Positions 24,202-26,633 of a DNA stretch of 26,633 bases are shown here, one piece after another. Made by a program: the position numbers and the translations under genes. Source of the stretch: Gammaproteobacteria bacterium (lineage in GTDB: Bacteria > Pseudomonadota > Gammaproteobacteria > Diplorickettsiales > Diplorickettsiaceae); contig JABDBU010000007.1 of assembly GCA_013288455.1 (NCBI GenBank), positions 709-27,341 of the forward strand, written 5' to 3'. The notes under the pieces were generated by a model, which did no database searches, was not told the origin of the DNA, and saw nothing but the letters and a program-made list of their open reading frames with translations. Every line of letters starts with the position of its first letter. Position 1 is the first letter of the stretch.

Positions 24202-24222
24202 GCCAGCCCCGGTATCTAGTGT

Positions 24223-24456
24223 TTATTGATCCGTGCTCTGTTTACCCTCTACACTGACGGGTTTTCCTTCTGCTGCATAGAGACGTCCACTAGCGATCTC
24301 TCTCAATGCAATGACAGTGGGTTTGTCATTTTCCGGCTCCACCAAAGCCATACCACCCTGGGCAATTTGATTGGCGCGCTTTGACGCCTTCAGGACTAGT
24401 TCAAAGTGGTTGCTGATCTTTCCTTTTAAGCAATCTTCAATAGTAATGCGAGCCAT
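24223..24456 (-). CDS. rpoZ: RNA polymerase omega subunit RpoZ
   Basis: Small subunit that chaperones beta-prime into RNA polymerase and forms part of one ppGpp-binding site in gammaproteobacteria. The 77-aa product has the family core MARITIEDCLKGKISNHFEL and VLKASKRANQI near the N-terminus, then KPTVIALREIASGRL (about residues 45-59). Its position just before spoT is conserved. This links the enzyme that degrades ppGpp with a subunit that senses it. The ribosome-binding site is weak (AGAGAG). Upstream lies a repeat pair rather than gmk. Confidence 0.95.
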   Translation of the reverse strand: MARITIEDCLKGKISNHFELVLKASKRANQIAQGGMALVEPENDKPTVIALREIASGRLYAAEGKPVSVEGKQSTDQ

Positions 24457-24534
24457 ATTTTTTCTCTCTATTTTGACTGAAATTAATAAAATCTCCTGTA
24501 CGCAATCCAGCGCTGTAGAATGATATACAGATCA

Positions 24535-24597
24535 CTCTAAGGCACCTCTAACCTTGCTATTTTACTTCAATATATCGTTATGATGTAGCCTGCGCGG
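24535..24597 (-). repeat. Dispersed repeat, copy 2 (left arm of facing pair)
   Basis: Read on the minus strand it runs from CCGCGCAGG to AGAGGTGCCTTAGAG and closely matches copy 1 at 2966-3029. It faces copy 3, so GGCACCTCTA and TAGAGGTGC bracket a segment of about 150 bases between gap and rpoZ. Confidence 0.7.
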
Positions 24598-24627
24598 CTC
24601 ATCGGTCCATTTATCCCCGTGTAAACT

Positions 24628-24688
24628 CCGCTACTCGCTGCTATCACACCTAGTCTTGAAGCAAAATTTCTAATTTCTAGAGGTGCTC
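24628..24688 (+). repeat. Dispersed repeat, copy 3 (right arm of facing pair)
   Basis: A diverged copy: CCGC, then ATCACA, then TTGAAGCAAAATTTC and TAGAGGTGCTC align with copy 1. Together with copy 2 it makes an imperfect terminal inverted repeat: TAGAGGTGC against GCACCTCTA is exact, and TTGAAGCAAAA against TTTTACTTCAA has one mismatch. It lies 19 bases past the gap stop. Confidence 0.6.
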
Positions 24689-24707
24689 CATGGTTTATGT
24701 CCCATCT

Positions 24708-25721
24708 CTATCTGGCCTGCATGAAGGCGGTCGTTACGTCCAGCATTCTGTTAGAAAAACCCCATTCATTATCGTACCAAGCCAACACTTTGACAAAGTC
24801 ACCAATCACACGAGTTTGGGTAGCATCTACGGTGGAGGAAGCCGGATTATGGTTGTAGTCAATGGAGACTAGCGGTTCTTCACAATAATTTAAGATACCA
24901 GCGAGTGTTGTTTCTTTAGAAGCTTGTTGCAAAATTTGATTTACCTCGCCAGCAGTTGTCAGTCGTTTTGATTGAAAACTTAAATCTACAAGAGAAACAT
25001 TGATAGTAGGAACTCGGATCGACAAACCATCTAATTTTCCTGCTAACGCTGGTAAAACTAAACCGACAGCATTAGCGGCACCTGTTTTGGTGGGAATCAT
25101 CGATTGCGTAGCGGATCTTGCTCGATGCATATCACTATGATGGATATCCAGCAACACTTGATCGTTAGTAAAGGCGTGAATAGTAGTCATCAAGCCTTGG
25201 ATAATGCCGAGTTTTTCGTGCAACGGTTTCACTAAAGGTGCTAAGCAATTCGTCGTGCAGGATGCGTTTGAAATAATCCTGTGATCGGCTTTGAGGATAT
25301 GATGATTCACTCCATAGACGATGGTTGCATCGACCTCTTTGCCGGCAGGAGCTGAAATAATCACCTTTTTTGCACCGGCAACGATATGCTTTGAGGCTTT
25401 ATCACGTGTAGTGAACAGGCCGGTACATTCATGTACGACATCCACCTGCAAAGCCTTCCAAGGCAATTTTTCTGGATCACGCTCACACAGCATTTTGATA
25501 CGATGACCGTTAATGACTAAATGATCATCTTCAATGGTTACAGTACCCGGAAATTTTCCATGAGTGGTGTCGTAACGTGTTAGATGAGCATTGATATTGA
25601 TATCGCCTAGATCATTCACTGCTATGATCTCTACATCATATTTCTCGGGTGCTTCAAACAGCGCCCTCACTATATTGCGTCCGATGCGTCCGTAACCGTT
25701 GATGGCTATCCGCGTTTTCAT
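24708..25721 (-). CDS. gap: Glyceraldehyde-3-phosphate dehydrogenase, Epd/GapB-like
   Basis: NAD(P)-dependent dehydrogenase of glycolysis and gluconeogenesis. The N-terminal Rossmann loop is INGYGRIGRNIVRAL (residues 7-21). The catalytic Cys is in ISNASCTTNCLAPL (about 150-163), with TTIHAFTNDQ providing the partner His. Length is 337 aa. The C-terminal block PLVSIDYNHNP followed by STVDATQTRV resembles erythrose-4-phosphate dehydrogenase (Epd) more than E. coli GapA, while the phosphate-site MIPTKTGAANAVG is GAPDH-like. The tkt neighbour also recalls the tkt-epd/gap-pgk cluster. ATG 25721 has AGAGG 9 bases upstream, and tkt ends 22 bases before it. pgk, normally next, is absent; repeat copies follow instead. 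Confidence 0.92.
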   Translation of the reverse strand: MKTRIAINGYGRIGRNIVRALFEAPEKYDVEIIAVNDLGDININAHLTRYDTTHGKFPGTVTIEDDHLVINGHRIKMLCERDPEKLPWKALQVDVVHECTGLFTTRDKASKHIVAGAKKVIISAPAGKEVDATIVYGVNHHILKADHRIISNASCTTNCLAPLVKPLHEKLGIIQGLMTTIHAFTNDQVLLDIHHSDMHRARSATQSMIPTKTGAANAVGLVLPALAGKLDGLSIRVPTINVSLVDLSFQSKRLTTAGEVNQILQQASKETTLAGILNYCEEPLVSIDYNHNPASSTVDATQTRVIGDFVKVLAWYDNEWGFSNRMLDVTTAFMQAR

Positions 25722-25743
25722 TGTGCTTGCCTCTTATCGTGAA

Positions 25744-26633
25744 TTACAATAGTTCGTTTACCGTGTCAATAATAACCTGACTGGTAAGCTTCAAGGTGGA
25801 AAATACTGCTTGTCCTGGTGCAGATTTACCAAATTGATCAATACCAATCACCTTTCCTCGACAGCCAACGTAGCGATACCAAAAATCGGTGCTACCCGCT
25901 TCTACTGCAACTCGCTTTGTCACCGTAGTAGGCAAGATTGCATCTTGATATGCTGCACTTTGCAAAGCAAAACGGTCGGTGGATGGCATCGATATAACAC
26001 GAACTTGTTTTCCCTGTTGCGTCAACGATCGTGCTGCATCAATTGCCAGACTGACTTCAGACCCTGTTGCCATTATAATCGCTTCAGGTGATGATTTACA
26101 ATCAAAAATGATGTAAGCTCCACGTCGAATAGAAGCTACATGAGATGGTAAATGTTCTTGTGGTGGTAATGCTTGACGAGATAACAACAAACAACTGGGT
26201 CCCTGCTGCTCCAAAGCTTGTTGCCAAGCTACAATAGTTTCAACGGCATCACAAGGTCGCCAAACTGAAAGTCCCGGAATCATGCGCAGGCTGTTGATGT
26301 GTTCTACAGGTTGATGTGTAGGTCCATCTTCACCTAAACCAATAGAATCATGTGTATAAACAAAAATGACACGTTGTTGCATTAAAGCAGATAGACGAAT
26401 GGCATTTCGTGCATAATCACTAAAGACCAAAAAAGTTCCACCATAAGGGATAAATCCACCGTGCAGTGCAATTCCATTCATCATCGCCGACATTCCAAAT
26501 TCCCGTACACCATAGTGCAGATAGTTGCCCGCTGGATTCGTCTGATTCAATATCGTAGCTCCCTTCCAAAATGTTAAATTAGATTCCGTTAAATCAGCAG
26601 AACCACCTAAAAGCTCTGGTAAAATAGGGCCGA
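25744..26633 (-). CDS. tkt: Transketolase (C-terminal part; 5' end outside the window)
   Basis: Thiamine-diphosphate enzyme moving two-carbon units in the pentose-phosphate pathway. The reading frame is open to the right edge, and about 296 residues of the usual 660 are visible, starting GPILPELLGGSADLTESN. Then come HYGVREFGMSAMMNG, the pyrimidine-binding and catalytic stretch YTHDSIGLGEDGPTHQPVEH, LSRQALPP, and the C-terminal regulatory domain (IIMATGSEVSLAIDAA, RVISMPSTDRF, GIDQFGKSAPG). An internal TTG at 26550 is not the real start. It is followed by gap after 22 bases, so the two are co-transcribed. The cofactor links it to the thiM-thiD salvage genes at the other end of the window. Confidence 0.96.
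   Translation of the reverse strand, partial: GPILPELLGGSADLTESNLTFWKGATILNQTNPAGNYLHYGVREFGMSAMMNGIALHGGFIPYGGTFLVFSDYARNAIRLSALMQQRVIFVYTHDSIGLGEDGPTHQPVEHINSLRMIPGLSVWRPCDAVETIVAWQQALEQQGPSCLLLSRQALPPQEHLPSHVASIRRGAYIIFDCKSSPEAIIMATGSEVSLAIDAARSLTQQGKQVRVISMPSTDRFALQSAAYQDAILPTTVTKRVAVEAGSTDFWYRYVGCRGKVIGIDQFGKSAPGQAVFSTLKLTSQVIIDTVNELL

Noticed and set aside
1..26633. CRISPR array, phage genes, secretion or toxin-antitoxin system
   Set aside because: No regularly spaced direct repeats and no gene of these types was seen on either strand.

Overview
The window looks like chromosomal DNA of a gammaproteobacterium with fairly low GC content (not computed), most likely from the Legionellales/Coxiella-like side. 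Reasons: most genes are core gammaproteobacterial housekeeping genes (ftsK, rlmE-ftsH-glmM, ruvX, murJ-ribF, rpoZ-spoT, tkt-gap); a receiver-Hpt protein resembles the C-terminus of LetS-type hybrid kinases; and many familiar gene blocks are trimmed or rearranged (scpB without scpA, ftsH-glmM without folP, gap without pgk, ribF without ileS, rpoZ without gmk). The placement is inference. No phage, CRISPR array or intact insertion sequence is visible.

Layout. 1-1364 (minus): thiM followed by thiD (cut by the left edge), a thiamine-precursor salvage pair whose ribosome-binding site can be hidden in a hairpin. 1649-2945 (plus): scpB overlapping rluB. 2966-4055: an accessory patch with one arm of a dispersed repeat, a receiver-Hpt gene broken by a G7 tract, and a small remnant resembling an IS3-type orfA. 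4065-6389 (minus): ftsK. 6546-9447 (plus): trxB, mlaA, dps and an RRM-type RNA-binding protein. 9489-10223 (minus) comF and 10238-12073 (plus) glmS diverge with 14 bases between start codons. glmS converges on glmM, which ends a minus-strand run of two paralogous MFS transporters, rlmE, ftsH and glmM (18823 down to 12124). 18974-19060 is tRNA-Leu(CAA), followed by ruvX, murJ and ribF (plus, closely packed). 24456-22087 (minus): rpoZ-spoT. 24535-24688: a convergent pair of repeat arms. 26633-24708 (minus): tkt (cut by the right edge) and gap.

How the genes work together. GlmS and GlmM catalyse successive steps toward UDP-GlcNAc and MurJ flips the resulting lipid II. FtsH, RlmE and SpoT cover proteostasis, ribosome maturation and the stringent response. 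TrxB and Dps cover redox and oxidative protection, and MlaA keeps the outer membrane asymmetric. ThiM/ThiD and RibF make cofactors. FtsK and ScpB act in chromosome segregation, and RuvX and ComF are linked to DNA or rRNA processing.

Most notable non-routine signals: (1) the Rec-Hpt frameshift exactly at a G7 run; (2) a dispersed repeat of about 60 bases in three copies, two of them facing each other like a MITE; (3) a SpoT with an intact hydrolase signature but altered synthetase signature residues; (4) an exact 29-base direct repeat linking the spoT coding region with the sequence just after its stop; (5) a 12-bp hairpin covering the thiM ribosome-binding site. I see no clearly new multi-gene system.
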